A DNA stretch of 64,000 nucleotides from Pseudisothecium myosuroides (Eukaryota > Streptophyta > Bryopsida > Hypnales > Lembophyllaceae), in NCBI GenBank assembly GCA_951799445.1, contig OX637294.1:20485452-20549451 (forward strand). The letters run 5' to 3'. Made by a program: the position numbers and the translations under genes. A model generated the notes under the pieces. It did not search any database. It was not told the DNA's origin and saw only the letters and a program-made list of their open reading frames with translations. This document shows, piece after piece, positions 24,117 through 35,822 of this stretch. How positions within the stretch are numbered: the first letter of the stretch is position 1; every line of letters begins with the position of its first letter.

Positions 24117-25658
24117 TTAAGCTCTACGGTACTCATCCCCACAATCTCCGATCATATCTTGCAAATCCCTTCCTCTGCTAGTAACGCTCATAATTCTATT
24201 GTTGTCGTCCTCATCCAGCTGCAGCTTGAAAATGGCTTGAGAATCTTTGATATGCTCTTTGAGTCCTAATCTGACGCCAATCATAGAGCCCGCTACCGCA
24301 GGTTGGTCGAGAATGTACCTTACAGCCACAGTGGACATGGACACCCCATGCTTCTTCGACACCGTCTTCACCTCCCTCAGAAGCTCCTGAAACAGGTTCC
24401 ATCCACCCCAAGCGTCCACCATTCGCTTGTACTTGTTAAGGGACGGAGTGTCCAGAGGTGGACCAGCAAAAGGAACGGAGATGTTGGCATCCAGAAATTT
24501 CTCCGATAACAAGCCGCCCATCACCGTCCCATATGTGATTAATTTCACTCCCATCGTGTTGCAAAGATCCGCCATGTGAGCCTGCGGACGCATGTCTACC
24601 AGGGAATGCTGCACTTGGTTGCTCACGATCGGGATTTGATTCTCCAGAATCAGCTGCAAGCGCTTGGTGTCGAAATTGGTCAATGCCAACGTCTTGATCT
24701 TGCCCTCCTCTTTTAAATCGGCCAAGTGCTTTAAAGCGTCGAGATAACCCTTGTCCGCGTAGTCCCACCAATGGAACTGCAGCATATCCAAGGCCTTCAC
24801 GTCCATGCGTTTCCGGGAGCGGTCTATGTTGGATTCTACGTACGCTCGAGTCATCTTCACTGGCGGAGGTACCCATTTGGTTAGCCCGCGCACTTGCGAT
24901 GCAGGCTCGTCTCCCCGCTCCCGCCTCACCCTATTAATGAAGAGCCCGTATAAGTCCTCGGCTGGCCCGTCTGCGACATTATCAAAGCCAAAAGAACCAA
25001 GGCAATGAGCACATGACAGGTCCGCAAATTCGTCCAAGTGTCTGCAATTTCAACATTTCAGAATCAAACCGACATTTAATATCGAACCGAACTGTCAAAT
25101 TTATGCTTGCCCGTGTAATTAGCTGCAGCACAGTCTTTTTGAAAAATTGAGAAGCGTCCCTAAAGCCAAGTATCAAGATCTCCATAGCCAGGTTCCAGTG
25201 CAGCCAAGTATCATAGAGCTCCAAAGCCAGATTCAATCCAAGTAGAGATATTACTCCCCGTCATTGTTGAAGAATGCAGAGATACAGGGACATGCAAAAT
25301 AGGAAACGGAAACTGGCTTACAATGATCAGCCATGTCGAAAGTATCAAAGCCGGCATTCACATAGCGCAGCATGGCGTCAACAGCATCGTCTCGCTCAAT
25401 TCTGCCCCACCCACCGCTGGTCTGCCACATTCCATTAATCACCCGGCAAATCTCCAGCCGATCATCGCCACTGGAAACCACGGCGTGATCTGCTCGCTGC
25501 TGCTCTGCAGTGTCGACGTCCGCAGCAACGGTGGTGGCCAATCTCCTCCCCACTCTACACCTGAAACTCACGGCGCTCCGGTGTACCAACTTCGCTCCTG
25601 AGAGCACTGCCATGGACGACGCCATGGGGTGCCGGGAAAGAGTGGAGGCGGACGCCAT
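24117..25658 (-). CDS. plastid-targeted aldo/keto reductase (NAD(P)-linked oxidoreductase)
   Basis: Complement of exon 1 25322-25658 and exon 2 24117-24970; the intron (24971-25321) is GT-AG and splits one Tyr codon. The product is 396 residues. It belongs to the aldo/keto reductase superfamily, which reduces carbonyls with NAD(P)H in a TIM barrel. The tetrad is intact: D108 and Y113 (FDMADHYG), K144 (LTKWVPPP), H179 (LQFHWWDY). The sequence matches the plant subfamily with SNQVQHSLVDMRPQ, YGTVMGGLLSEKFLD, MVDAWGGWNLFQ and a C-terminal IGDCGDEYRRA, which I recall from an uncharacterised Arabidopsis member. The first 45 or so residues are rich in Ser, Ala and Arg with few acidic residues, as in a chloroplast transit peptide. 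The ATG at 25658 sits in a good GCCATGGCG context. The substrate cannot be told from sequence. Confidence 0.95.
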
Positions 25659-26574
25659 GGCTCTCACCTCTCCCAATTTCAATTTCAATTACAACAAAAT
25701 TCCCAGCTCTACCTAATTTGAAATAGCCAGTGCGTGCCCCGCTCTCCAAACATGAGCCAACTCTTTAATATTAAGCTAAATCTAATGCTATCAAGCGCGA
25801 ATTTGATCTTACAGGTCTGGAATACGAGCTGCTAACTTTGTTCTTGCTAACTCTAGGTTTTGTGGAAGCTCGCGACCCTTGCACACATTCAAAACGGGGA
25901 GAGGTGTGTAACAAAAGCTCCGAGGACAGTTGTCTGCGGGCAAGCGATGGAATGCTTGCTACAAGGACTAGGATAGAATCCCGTGGATTGTAAGCATCCC
26001 CACCAGTCATGAACTTGGAGGGCTAAGTTATTTAGGGCATACTTCGTCTTCTGCATATGCTCTCAAATCGAGATTTGAAACTGTATATGAGGTAGACTCT
26101 TTGATCCCGGAAACTCAGGAATCAGTACAGTTCGTCTTCCCAATTCTGTCGTGTCGGAGTCTTTTTGAAACCTTACAACATCATATGGATAATTCAAAGA
26201 TGCACTAGTGTGCCGTGTGCCTTTGTCATAGCCAAAATAAAAGTAAAAGTAATTTTCTAATTTTTCAATGCATAAAAATTTCAAAATTCAATAACTTTCC
26301 CAACATAGGTCTAAATGTCACAAAACAAAGCCCGTGCACACCTCCTCGTAGAGAGCTTTTCAACGATACCAAGAACACGTCCAAATGACGCATGATCCAA
26401 AAGAGACATAATTTAGCATGATTTAAGATCCAAAAATAATTCAAAAATCCATAATTTTCACACTGTAGGTCGGGATGCCACAAAACAAAGCCCGTGCACC
26501 CCTTTTCGCCAAGCACTTTATGACGGTACTAAAAATGCAACAGGGGACGCATGGTCTAGGAGATCTCATCTCAA
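25659..26574 (-). promoter_or_regulatory. upstream region of the reductase gene
   Basis: Presumed promoter and leader, read on the minus strand. Two imperfect copies of CAC(A)AAACAAAGCCCGTGCAC at about 26318-26340 and 26478-26500 mark a direct repeat of roughly 160 bp in the distal part. No specific promoter element can be assigned. Confidence 0.35.
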
Positions 26575-26735
26575 TGTAACAAACAAACAAATAAAATAAA
26601 ACAAAACAAACAACCTATCTTAATGGGATGGATGGATGGATGGGATGGATGGATGTGGTAACCATATCTGGGGGTTAACAAAACAAACAACCTATCTTAA
26701 TGGGATGGATGGATGTGGTAATCATATCCGGGAGT
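26575..26735. repeat. duplicated ACAAAC/GGAT simple-repeat block
   Basis: AACAAACAACCTATCTTAAT followed by (GGAT)n and GTGGTAA(C/T)CATATC occurs twice in tandem, the two copies differing mainly in the number of GGAT units. Confidence 0.8.
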
Positions 26736-26763
26736 CAACCGTGTATCGCTATTGTGGACATTT

Positions 26764-27075
26764 GACCCTATAAGGGCAAGCCTATAACCACTAAGTTTTA
26801 GTTTCATTGTCCATTACTTTGTTTGCTGCCATTTTCTAACTAGGTATGAATGAAATGTTTTATATTTATTTAACCCTATAAGGACAAGCCTATGACCAAT
26901 GTACATTATTCTATTTGTTGCCATTTTCCAACTAGATATGAATGAATTTTTTTAATATTTATTTAACCCTGAAGGACAGGCCTATGACCACTGAATTCTA
27001 GTTTCAGTGTCCATTATTCTGTTTACTACCATTTTTCAACTAAATATGAATGAAAAATTTTATATTTATTTTTGG
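26764..27075. repeat. tandem repeat, three units of about 105 bp
   Basis: Units start near 26764, 26872 and 26965. Each begins ACCCT(A/G)(T)AAGG(A)CA, followed by AGCCTAT(A/G)ACCA, and ends with AAC-TATGAATGAA and TATTTATT. The unit starts resemble the CCCTTAAAGGAC termini of the TTAA-type elements, and the first bases of units 2 and 3 follow TTTAA. Confidence 0.75.
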
Positions 27076-27079
27076 AAGA

Positions 27080-28261
27080 TGAAATCACATGTTTGCTATA
27101 TTTTGTAAAATTTCCAAAAATTTGGAATTACTGTAATTTTTTAAAGAAAAAATGAAACAAATTCATATCAAATACAAAATATACTCAAAAAAATTGAAAT
27201 TTTCATTGGAGATGTAGAATATAATATATAACATTATGGTATAAATCAAAGTTACCGCACCATTCTATATTTAAAAAATCAGCAAACCATGTTTATAGGC
27301 CTAAGATTCATATTGCTATAAAACATTGAAGTTTGAATTTTTTCCAAAATTTCCAATTGGAGTAGAAAGTGAAATGGATAAGCTTCATTTCATTAGTTGG
27401 ACTCAAATTCAAAAAATTCAATATCACTTTTATGACTAAAATTCGCAACAAGAGTAAATAGCAAGAAATGGTCTAGATACACTACAAAGGTGATATGTGG
27501 ATTAACCCTTAAAGAATGTTTAAGTGACCGTGAAAATCATCCATTTGGATACCATGAAAATCATTGGATTAAAAAAATGGAAAAGTACTCATTGAAAGTT
27601 AAACTACTGTAGAAGACCTCTCCTTTTCTTACACAAAAGGATTCTCTGTCATTCATCAAACACAAAATGTCTGAGGCGTCGTTCATGGGTTAAGCATCTT
27701 GTTCTTTAGAAAAGTCAATAAGATCATAGTAAGGGACTTCGCAATATTATTCTTCAAAAATGTACTCAAGTATCCTCCTTATGAATAAATTGGTTCAAAA
27801 AACAATTTTTTCCATCTTCCAGTCTCAGCTAAAGTCATTCATCAGACACTCAATGTTTGCAGCAACGATTTTAGGGTAAATTCTATTTTTTATAAATTTT
27901 TAAATTAATATTTACAACTTATAGAAGATGTAATTAATCTTTGAAAAATATATTGAATTTTTTTAAATTCATATTTAGTTGCAAAATGATAGCATATAAA
28001 GTGAAGAATTGTGAAGTTTAGGTATAAAACTAGATTTTAGAGCTAATTCCTAATATACAAGGCCCAAAGTTTAAATTGCAAAATAATATTGATTTAAAAA
28101 AATTCAAATTCTCCAATTGGAATAGAATCCAATTGATAAGACTTAATAAGACTTGTTTCAATAGTTTGACTCAAAAAAATCATTTTTATGGATAAAATTC
28201 AAATCAAGAGTAAAGAACGAGACGTGTCAAAAATACTTTGTAGAAGTGATTCGTGTATTAA
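27080..28261. other. AT-rich DNA with two diverged copies of one unit
   Basis: The stretch leading up to 27505 and the stretch leading up to 28261 are diverged direct repeats (TCCAATTGGA(A/G)TAGAA, then TTTTATG-TAAAATTC, AAGAGTAAA, and both end ATTAACCCTT). No gene is present. The second TTAACCCTT may be the left end of a further TTAA-type element. Confidence 0.5.
27506..27689. mobile_element. TTAA-type element, family C, short copy
   Basis: Starts CCCTTAAAGAATG after TTAA (27502-27505); ends TTCATGGG before TTAA (27690-27693). The interior (AAAGTACTCATTGAAAGTTAA, CTACTGTAGA, ATTCATCA-ACAC) is the reverse complement of part of the element at 42923-43367. It holds one internal unit where that copy holds two. 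The right terminus is weak, and related sequence continues to about 27876, so the right boundary is uncertain. Confidence 0.5.
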
Positions 28262-30291
28262 CCCTTGAAGGTCTCCGCATCACCCGATTTGAATGAGCCT
28301 TGGTCAAACTTGATTGTAATTTTAGAAACATAAAGGTATCCATTTGTGGTTTTGATTGAAATTTACAACATGATATCTAATAAGTTATCTTTCTACTCCA
28401 TTTCAAAGCTTTGAAAAACTATGGAAAAATCCAAAAATTCAAAGGTTTATTGCAATTGGACGTTCCATGTGTTGAAATTCAAATATCCAAATATTTTATA
28501 TATTTCATTCAAATTTTTTTCTTTAAAAACCAATAAAAGATTCTAAATTACAAAATATTGTTCCTCGTTCTAACTTTTATTTTTTTTAATTAAATTTTTT
28601 TAATATATATTCCAAATAATATAATTTTATTTAAAATTTATTATTTAAAAAATCACAATATTTTTTTGATAAGGTTTTCATTAAGGTTTTTTAAAAAAAT
28701 GTTTGTTCATTCGTTAAAATTATCAAAATTTTATTTGCAAATTATACTCTAGTCCTTCAAATTTTTGGCCATTTTGAAGGTGTCTTGGATCTTGATTTTG
28801 TAAGTTACAAAGGATTGAAGCTCAAAAGAAAGATGAGTCATTTTTAGGCAAAATTAGTTATAGGATCTTGTAGAAATCCAAGTCCTTATTATCTCTACAA
28901 AGTTTGGTTTCAATCCAAGTCATAAATTGGAAGATTATAATGTAAAAGTGAAGGTTACTACAAGGAAATCAGTGTTTGGGCGTAGCTGAAATTACACTTT
29001 GACTGGCTCTTTTAAATACATAACATTTTAGAAATTTAGCATCCTACGCTCATTCTCAAGGTAACCAAGTTCCACATGCATGGAAACAAGTCTTGTATTT
29101 TTAGGACCAAAAATGAGTGTGAAAATGGTCTTGTAATAGTAACCACTTCAATGTTAAATTTCAGAAATTATCAGATAAATGGAAAATTCGTCACAAATCT
29201 GGAGCCAAAATTCAAGATCAAACATGGTAGAGTGAAAGATCATAAGAATAGATGTACAATAGGAAAAAAAATTGGAAAATGGCTCAACTCCAATTGCGAG
29301 ATGTATATTCCAATGGTTGTTTGTACCTTCAAACTAGCATATTTAAAAAAAGGAGGAGGGCTGTGCCGCTCCAGTTCTACTCTATTATTGGGCATTTTGT
29401 TGAAAAAGGAACCCATTAGAATTCCAAGCATCATCATTGTCCTCACTATTCTTCCCCTTGAGACGGTTTTCAATGATTTTCTCCTAAGATGTTCCTCACA
29501 TAGTTTCCCATGCATTACTTCTAAAAGCACGCCAAAAGTCTTCAATTGCCTCTCTCCCAACCCAAAGTGTGGGCCCAACCTTGCTAACACTTGGTGGCAC
29601 AATTATGGCTCTATCTACCCATGAACACATGCCTCCACATGATTGACCAGAGTTCTTGAAACTGATGGATCTTTGCTACATCCCCAAACCACCTATGCTT
29701 TGAATTTTTTTGTAAATTCAATAGTGAATCTTCTTTTAAATTTGAATACACCACTTGATAGCTAACTTGATTCTCAGTCTTGTGATTGAGTCGAAGCTCA
29801 AGTGACTCTTTACATATCTAAGTCTAAAAATGGACGTTCTAAAAATGGATCGATCCATTTTGGATTGTTGCAAAATTTAAAAATTAAGGATATATTTAGC
29901 TTGATGGTGATGATATGACTTGAAAGTTTTTTGGATTGTAAAATAAAAAATTGTTAGTTGAACAATATTTTTACTATTCTTTATAGCTACTTTTATCTCT
30001 TGAAAGAATTTCATATAAGTTAAATTGTTTTTAATATTTACTACTTTAGTTTCATATTTTTGTTTTAAATCATACTCCAATTTCACGGAGTAATTTTTAA
30101 GATTTTTTACAAAAATAAAAGAGATTTTTCACATTGTTTTCATATATAAGCCATATGTAGTCATATATCTCATATATCTCATATAACCAAAATATTACAT
30201 TGAAATTTTGAATATGATTTAAAAGGCTCAATTGAATTCAAAAGCAAAGTTTGACTATACAATGGCAATGAATGCAATTGTCCTTTAGGGG
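28262..30291. mobile_element. candidate larger TTAA-type element (low confidence)
   Basis: The left end CCCTTGAAGGTCTCC follows TTAA (28258-28261). The right end TGTCCTTTAGGGG is followed by TTGA (30292-30295), one base from TTAA. At 2030 bp it would be the largest uninterrupted member. The ends may instead belong to two separate broken copies. The centre carries the longest open frames of the non-genic part: 29076-29624 on + (182 codons) and 29240-29602 on - (120 codons). Neither shows a domain that I recognise, and no transposase motif is visible. Confidence 0.3.
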
Positions 30292-30295
30292 TTGA

Positions 30296-31235
30296 CTATC
30301 TTCTTTTGTAGAAAAGCAATAATACTTCAAATAAATGAAGGAATTTCTAACTCCAACTTTTGCAAAAGTGTTCACACAACTTCCGTAAAAATTGGATGAT
30401 TTTTTTATCCATCTAGCACGCCTTTTGGAAATCATTTATTGGACACAAAAGGTCGGCATTCTCATTCTAAAGATAATAAATTTAAAAATACTATTGGAAC
30501 ATACCTTGATGTACAACTAATGATTATTGAAAAGTGAAAAACTCATTTTTGTCAAGAAAAAACCAATAAACACCAAAATTATCTTTTTTTCAGCACATGG
30601 GGCTTTCTCATCATGTTCCAATACTTGTAATTGTTGTTCATATGTGGTGCTTCTTATTTGAAAATGTTAGAACAATAATGTAGTGATTTTTAAACTATTT
30701 CCATTATAATGTTTATTATTTTTAGATTTGAAGCAATTGTCATTCTTATTATTTTGAGTGATTTTATTGATCTTGAAGGAATTAAGTGCCGTAATTTAGA
30801 ATCCAAAACTCTTGCCCCTTTGTTAAGAAATTCAATTTTACTTTGTTTATATTGATAGTAAACAATATCTATCTTCTATTTATAGGATTCAAAACATCAA
30901 ATATAATTCTAATTTTTTTTAAATCTAAATATTTTTATTTGATATATCTCAAATATTATCAAAAATATATAAGAACTATGGAGTAATATTTTAAGAACAT
31001 CATTATTAAAGCAACCAAGTTTTTTTTCATGAATGATTTAATTGCAATATCTACTTTTAAAAAACAAACTAATAAAAAATATTGGAAAATCTAACTATTT
31101 GAATATCATATATTTAGATATTTCATCTATGTTGAAAGTATTTTAACAAATCAAATTCAATGGTATATTAGATTATATGATAAGATATATTGAATTATGC
31201 TAATTTTGAATTTCAAGACAAATTCATTTAATTCA
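30296..31235. other. intergenic AT-rich DNA
   Basis: No gene or clear repeat seen. Confidence 0.45.
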
Positions 31236-31737
31236 TTAACCCCTAAAAAAACACTCAAAACTGCCATTTCTATAGCAAAAAGTTAAAAAAAATTGAAAAA
31301 CGTTTTTCTTACACATCTAACCATAAGATCTTACACCTAATTAGTATGAGAGTGTGAGGAAAAAATTTGAGAATTTTTGACCGCACAGGTTGCAAGATAT
31401 GTGCGTTTAAAGTGAAAAAAACAAGTTTTTCATCACATTGCGGGACTAGATTTTTTGACTTTGAACATTTTAACTTAAAATTTTTGCACTACAGAGTTTT
31501 GAGCTTTAAATCTTTATAATAGAGAATTGAGTTGAGAGTCTAGGAAAAAAAACAAAATTCAAAAAAACTTAATTATCATTCTTAAAAAAATTGTTAAGTA
31601 GAAGTGGATAGAAGATAGAAGGAAAATCTAAAATATTCATATATTTTAGATGGAATTAAAATGCACTAATTCCAATGGTGAGATTGTTCTATCAACGTAA
31701 CATTTTGTAGTAGTCACTGGCTCTGCCATCTCCCGAA

Positions 31738-31805
31738 CAAAATGGTGTGGAATATACCACACCATTTCATCCGAGGGATGAAATTGTGCGGTATATTCCG
31801 CACCA
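31738..31805. repeat. two adjacent hairpins with related stems
   Basis: AAATGGTGTGG-AATAT-ACCACACCATTT forms a near-perfect hairpin. After a short CATCCGAGGGATG dyad a second hairpin follows, built on GTGCGGTATATTCCGCAC. The two hairpin sequences resemble each other. Confidence 0.7.
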
Positions 31806-32035
31806 AATCAATAGTTACGGGGATAGTTGTTAATAATTGTTAGAACTTAACTTGGTGCCCGCACCGCAACTGTACACTACAAGTAGTGGCAAGTTAAAAA
31901 TTTCCAAGTAAAATTGAAAACTTAACAATAGGAACTTTAAACAAAATACTAATAAATTCATTGAATGAGATTATTGATTTCTTTGTTATTGTAGAATTAC
32001 CTCACTTTGAATTTGAATCCATTTATGCATTATGC

Positions 32036-32670
32036 TTTTGAAGTGAGAAGACAACTCTTTATATGCACATGGAGTGGTAGGAAGTAGAACAACCCATGTG
32101 GGATATATAAATTAGAATTTGTAGGTTCTCATGCACTCATAGTTAAGTCAAAAACAAAGAACTGTATTAAAAGTAGAATTTTAGACCTCATTTAGGCATA
32201 GTAAAATAACTTTTCTCAAAAAACTTTGAACTAAAAAAAGTTGGTAAATGAGGATGAGTTTCACCTCCAAAAATCCGTTTGTGATTTTGAATCTCCAATA
32301 AAAAGTTATGGACAAAATTTGAAGAGGATTTTTAATAGACATTTCCTTTAACACTTTTAAAAATCCATTCCAATCACTCTCCGAAATTTGTCTATAGATT
32401 TTGATCGGAGATTCAAAATCCCAAATGGATTTTTAGAGGTGAAACTCATCCTCATTTACTAACTTTTTTTAGTTCAAATTTTTTTAAGAAAAGTTATCTT
32501 ACTATGCCTAAATGAGGTCTGAAATTCTACTTTTAACACAATTCTTTGTTTTTGACTTAACTATAAGTGCATGAGAACCTACAAATTCAAATTTATTTAT
32601 CCCACATGGGTTGCTCTACCTCCTACCACCCCATGTGTATATGTAGAGTTGTCTTTTCACTTAAACACCC
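32036..32670. repeat. large imperfect inverted repeat (foldback), arms of about 260 bp
   Basis: Left arm 32036-32296 (AGACAACTCT, ACAACCCATGTGGG, TAGTTAAGTCAAAAACAAAG, CCTCATTTAGGCATAGTAA, GATGAGTTTCACCTC) is matched by its reverse complement in 32407-32670. The match continues with gaps into the 110-bp centre. A transcript across it would form a long double-stranded stem, a typical source of small RNAs. No coding region is present. Confidence 0.85.
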
Positions 32671-33775
32671 AAAACAAGTTATTGATTGCAAATACTAATA
32701 ATGCATTAGTGTATTACTCATTGGACTATTGGCCAACATCTTTCACTACAAATATTTGTTGGTTTGTATGTCTGAGGTAGTTTGCTCTAAAAGCAAGTGG
32801 CCTCTTCAAATCGACCTTATATTTAGGTCTGAAATGGACATTAGGTGATCCTTAAATGGACCTCTCAAGCCATTGAGAGAATCGAGAGAAAAACATTATT
32901 TATTGCAAGAGCCAATCATTGGCCTTCATTTACTAAAATCACTTTAGAAGTTGCAAGTGGTCAGATTTTGGAAGACCTAGGGTCACAAATAGGTGCCTAC
33001 AACAATTTTTTTTGAAAAATCATAAGTAATTCAAAAATGATTTAAAAAATATGAAACCACTTGTGTAACGTTCACACCCATTTTTCTTTCTCTGAAAAAT
33101 GATCCAAAAATATTTCTATTCATGGAAACTTGTGAAAAAGGCAAATCAACCCTTAAATGGTCGCTATTAGGCCATACTACCTTAGTCCTAAAATTAAGAA
33201 AAGAAAATGGAACATACCATAATGTATTGTCACTATCCCGGTAATGGAGCTTACATTAATTATGTGGGGATGAAAGTTGTGGATGAGGACTCCAGAGAAG
33301 AAAAGGCAAACTCTCTAAAGGCTACTAAATGCTATGAAGTAAACTAAACCATGCAAAAAAAAAATTGAATTCAAAAATGAATCCTACAAGTTATTTGTTT
33401 CAAGAAGATACTCTGACTGCCCGAAAAACAAGAATGTCCATAACTTTCTCATAACAAATCCAAATGAAATGATTCAAAGCTTTCCAGATAGACAAAAATA
33501 TAATCTATAAGAAAAAAAATTATATAAGAAAAAAATTTAACTTTTGCAATTTTTTTTTGCTACCCGGGCTGCCCCCCGTCCCCTGTTTTGAATTTATTTG
33601 GTCATAACTTTTGTTCCCGGGCACCAATTGTGGAAAAAATTATATTCCCATACAGCTTATCAGTTTTTCTATCTTCAAAAAAAGTTTCAAAAAATCAAGA
33701 CAAAAATTCAGCCGGTAGGTACCTGCCCCAAATCGCATTTGTCCCCCGAAGGGACAACGGTCCTTTAGGGGTTAA

Positions 33776-34640
33776 TTGGCAAAATGAAGTGAATAACAAT
33801 TGCAATACTCTTTATGAGTGATTTGAAAAAATAAAATTAATTATCAATTACTTTATTAATGTATATTGTTAGTAGGGTTATAGATTTTTAATGTTGGAAG
33901 AAGTATTATTGTTGTTTTTAGTGTTTTTGAGGAAATAACTATTAGACCAAGCAAGATGAAAGAGAGCTAGTTTGGCTACCATGATTGACATATAAACATT
34001 TCTTTTAAATCATCAATTTCTTCAAGCACGTATTAAATTGTGATATTCATTTATACCGTGATTCATAGTTAATTCATGAGTTCCAAGTAGTATGGGATAA
34101 ATGACATGTTTCAATATATTTGTATTTGTGTAGCCATATCCATATAGGACATAGTTGGTATAGATGGCATTTTTAATTTTAATATTTTGACCCCTTGCTA
34201 GCCTTTTTGAAATGTTGTGTTTGGAGTTTTGAAGTAATAGTTTGTGATTACTATTTGATACATATATTAAAAATTATTGAATTTCTTGTATGTCAATCTT
34301 TAAATTAATAGTTTGTATCAAATTTATTATTAATAAAAATTAATTGAGTCATTTTGTTGAACAAAACTTTTATAGTACATCTGTATTCTCAAGTATTCTT
34401 TAAAACGTTGGTGGAAATTGTCACCCATCTTAGAGAAGTTAATATTAGTTTTCAATGCTATTAAAATTTTATCTTCATGATTTGAAGAATGAAGATTCAT
34501 CTTTCTCTTGTTATAATATTGAAAGAAGATAAGTTTTAGAGTATCTACTAATTGTGCTTCCTTGTATTAGTCCTCCCATTCCAATCATTTTGAAAACAAA
34601 TCTTATAGCCTCTAATAAAGGCATGATGATTTAAGCTTCA
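33776..34640. other. intergenic AT-rich DNA
   Basis: No gene or repeat recognised. Confidence 0.45.
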
Positions 34641-35053
34641 TGTAATGTTTGGTAAATGGGAGGTTCTTTTTGCAAGAGGCCCTTGACATGTATAGGCATT
34701 ATAACTTAGCCCCGTCTTCTATTTTGTGGATGGAGAAAGGACCATTTTGCAAGATGCCTTTGATATAGGCATTATAATTAAACCTCACCATTTATTTGGT
34801 GGGTAAATGCTCCACTTACAGGAGGCCTCTATCAAAGGCATTATAACTAAAGCTTAATTTTGTGATTGATAGGTATTCCCTTTTGCACAAAGCCCCTGAT
34901 AAAAGCATGACAATTTAAACCTTACTTAGTGATTGGTGAGGGGTTCCTTTTGTAGGATGCCCCTGACATAGGCAATTTAATTTAAGCTTCACTTAGTATT
35001 TGGTGGCGGAGGTCCCTTTTACCAAGCGAACCAAGCAAGGCATTGCAATTTAA

Positions 35054-35274
35054 CCCTTAAATCCTCCAATTTCCATATTCTTGACAATGAATAGAGGTAT
35101 TGAAGGCACTATTTTGCCTAGCCAACTTCTCATTCATCCAATGTAATACTTGAATTTTAAAAAGGACAATCTTTTTTTATGATCAATTTTGTGAAATTAC
35201 AATAAATGATTTATCTTTACAAAGATATAAGTAAAAATGTGTAGTAATTTAAAAATGATTAAGGCATTAAGGAA
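35054..35274. mobile_element. TTAA-type element, family D, inserted in the satellite
   Basis: 221 bp starting CCCTTAAATCC after TTAA (35050-35053) and ending before TTAA (35275-35278). It is related along its length to 48734-48936 (TCCATATTCT(T/A)(G/A)ACAATGAA, GGACAATC, ACAAAGATATAAG). The satellite consensus ACAACTTAAGCC is split exactly at its TTAA, so neighbouring units show the empty site. Confidence 0.8.
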
Positions 35275-35659
35275 TTAAGCCCTCAATTAGTGTTTGGTAG
35301 TGGTGGGTTCCTTTCACATGAAGCCCCTATCATAAGCATTTTAACTTAAGCCCTACATAGTGTTTTAAAAGGGGTCTTTTTCACATGACGCCTTGGATAA
35401 AGGCATGACAACTTAAGCCTCACTCACTAATTTGGTGGAGGGGCCCTTTTGGAGGACATCCAAGATAAAGGCATGACAACTTAAGCCTCATTTACTGATT
35501 TGGTAGAGGGTCCCTTTCATAGGACCTTCTTAATAAAGACATGGCAACTTAAGCCTCATTCAGTAGTTTGATGGGGGATTCTTTTTGCATGACGTTTTGG
35601 ACAAAGGCACAACAGCTAAAGCCGCATTTAGTGATTTGATGGAGGGTCCCTTTTGTATT

Positions 35660-35822
35660 CACTAGAAGAAACCCGCATTGGTCTAAACAAAAAATGTGGG
35701 CTGAAATTTGTTGAGAATCATGTTTCCAATGCTGGAATCCCAGAATTTTGCGTTGGAAACATGGTTCTCAACAAATTTCGGCCCACATTTTTTGTTTAGA
35801 CCAACGCGGGGTTCTTCTAGTG
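35660..35822. mobile_element. 163-bp palindromic MITE with CACTA-type ends
   Basis: Starts CACTAGAAGAA and ends TTCTTCTAGTG. The arms, about 70 bp each, are nearly perfect inverted copies (TTGGTCTAAACAAAAAATGT and its complement; TTGTTGAGAA), separated by a centre of about 20 bp. The CACTAG terminus suggests the CACTA (EnSpm) superfamily, but I cannot see a clear 3-bp duplication. It interrupts a satellite unit. Confidence 0.75.

Larger units (their letters stand above)
31696..33337. mobile_element. insert of unknown type inside the family B element
   Basis: Comparison with 57738-58651 shows the break between GTTCTATCAA and GTAAACTAAACCATG. The bases bordering the insert, CTATCAA and CTATGAA, may be an imperfect 7-bp target duplication. 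The insert contains twin hairpins at its left and a large foldback in its middle. No coding region is visible. Confidence 0.55.
31240..33771. mobile_element. TTAA-type element, family B, interrupted copy
   Basis: Left end CCCCTAAAAAAACACTC after TTAA (31236-31239); right end GGTCCTTTAGGGG before TTAA (33772-33775). Its two outer parts align with the left and right halves of the uninterrupted copy at 57738-58651 (shared AAAACTGCCATTTCT, CATTGCGGGACT, AATTCCAATGGTGAGATTG on the left; AAATGAATCCTACAAGTTAT, GTCCCCCGAA on the right). About 1640 bp of unrelated DNA (31696-33337) splits it. Without that insert the length would be about 890 bp. Confidence 0.8.

Noticed and set aside
25659..25688. Upstream in-frame extension of the reductase start
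   Set aside because: The extra codons begin with TTG, not ATG. The ATG at 25658 has a good context and starts a typical transit peptide.
29240..29602. Minus-strand 120-codon frame as a transposase fragment
   Set aside because: No catalytic or DNA-binding motif is visible. It overlaps a longer + strand frame of equal weakness, so neither is listed as a gene.
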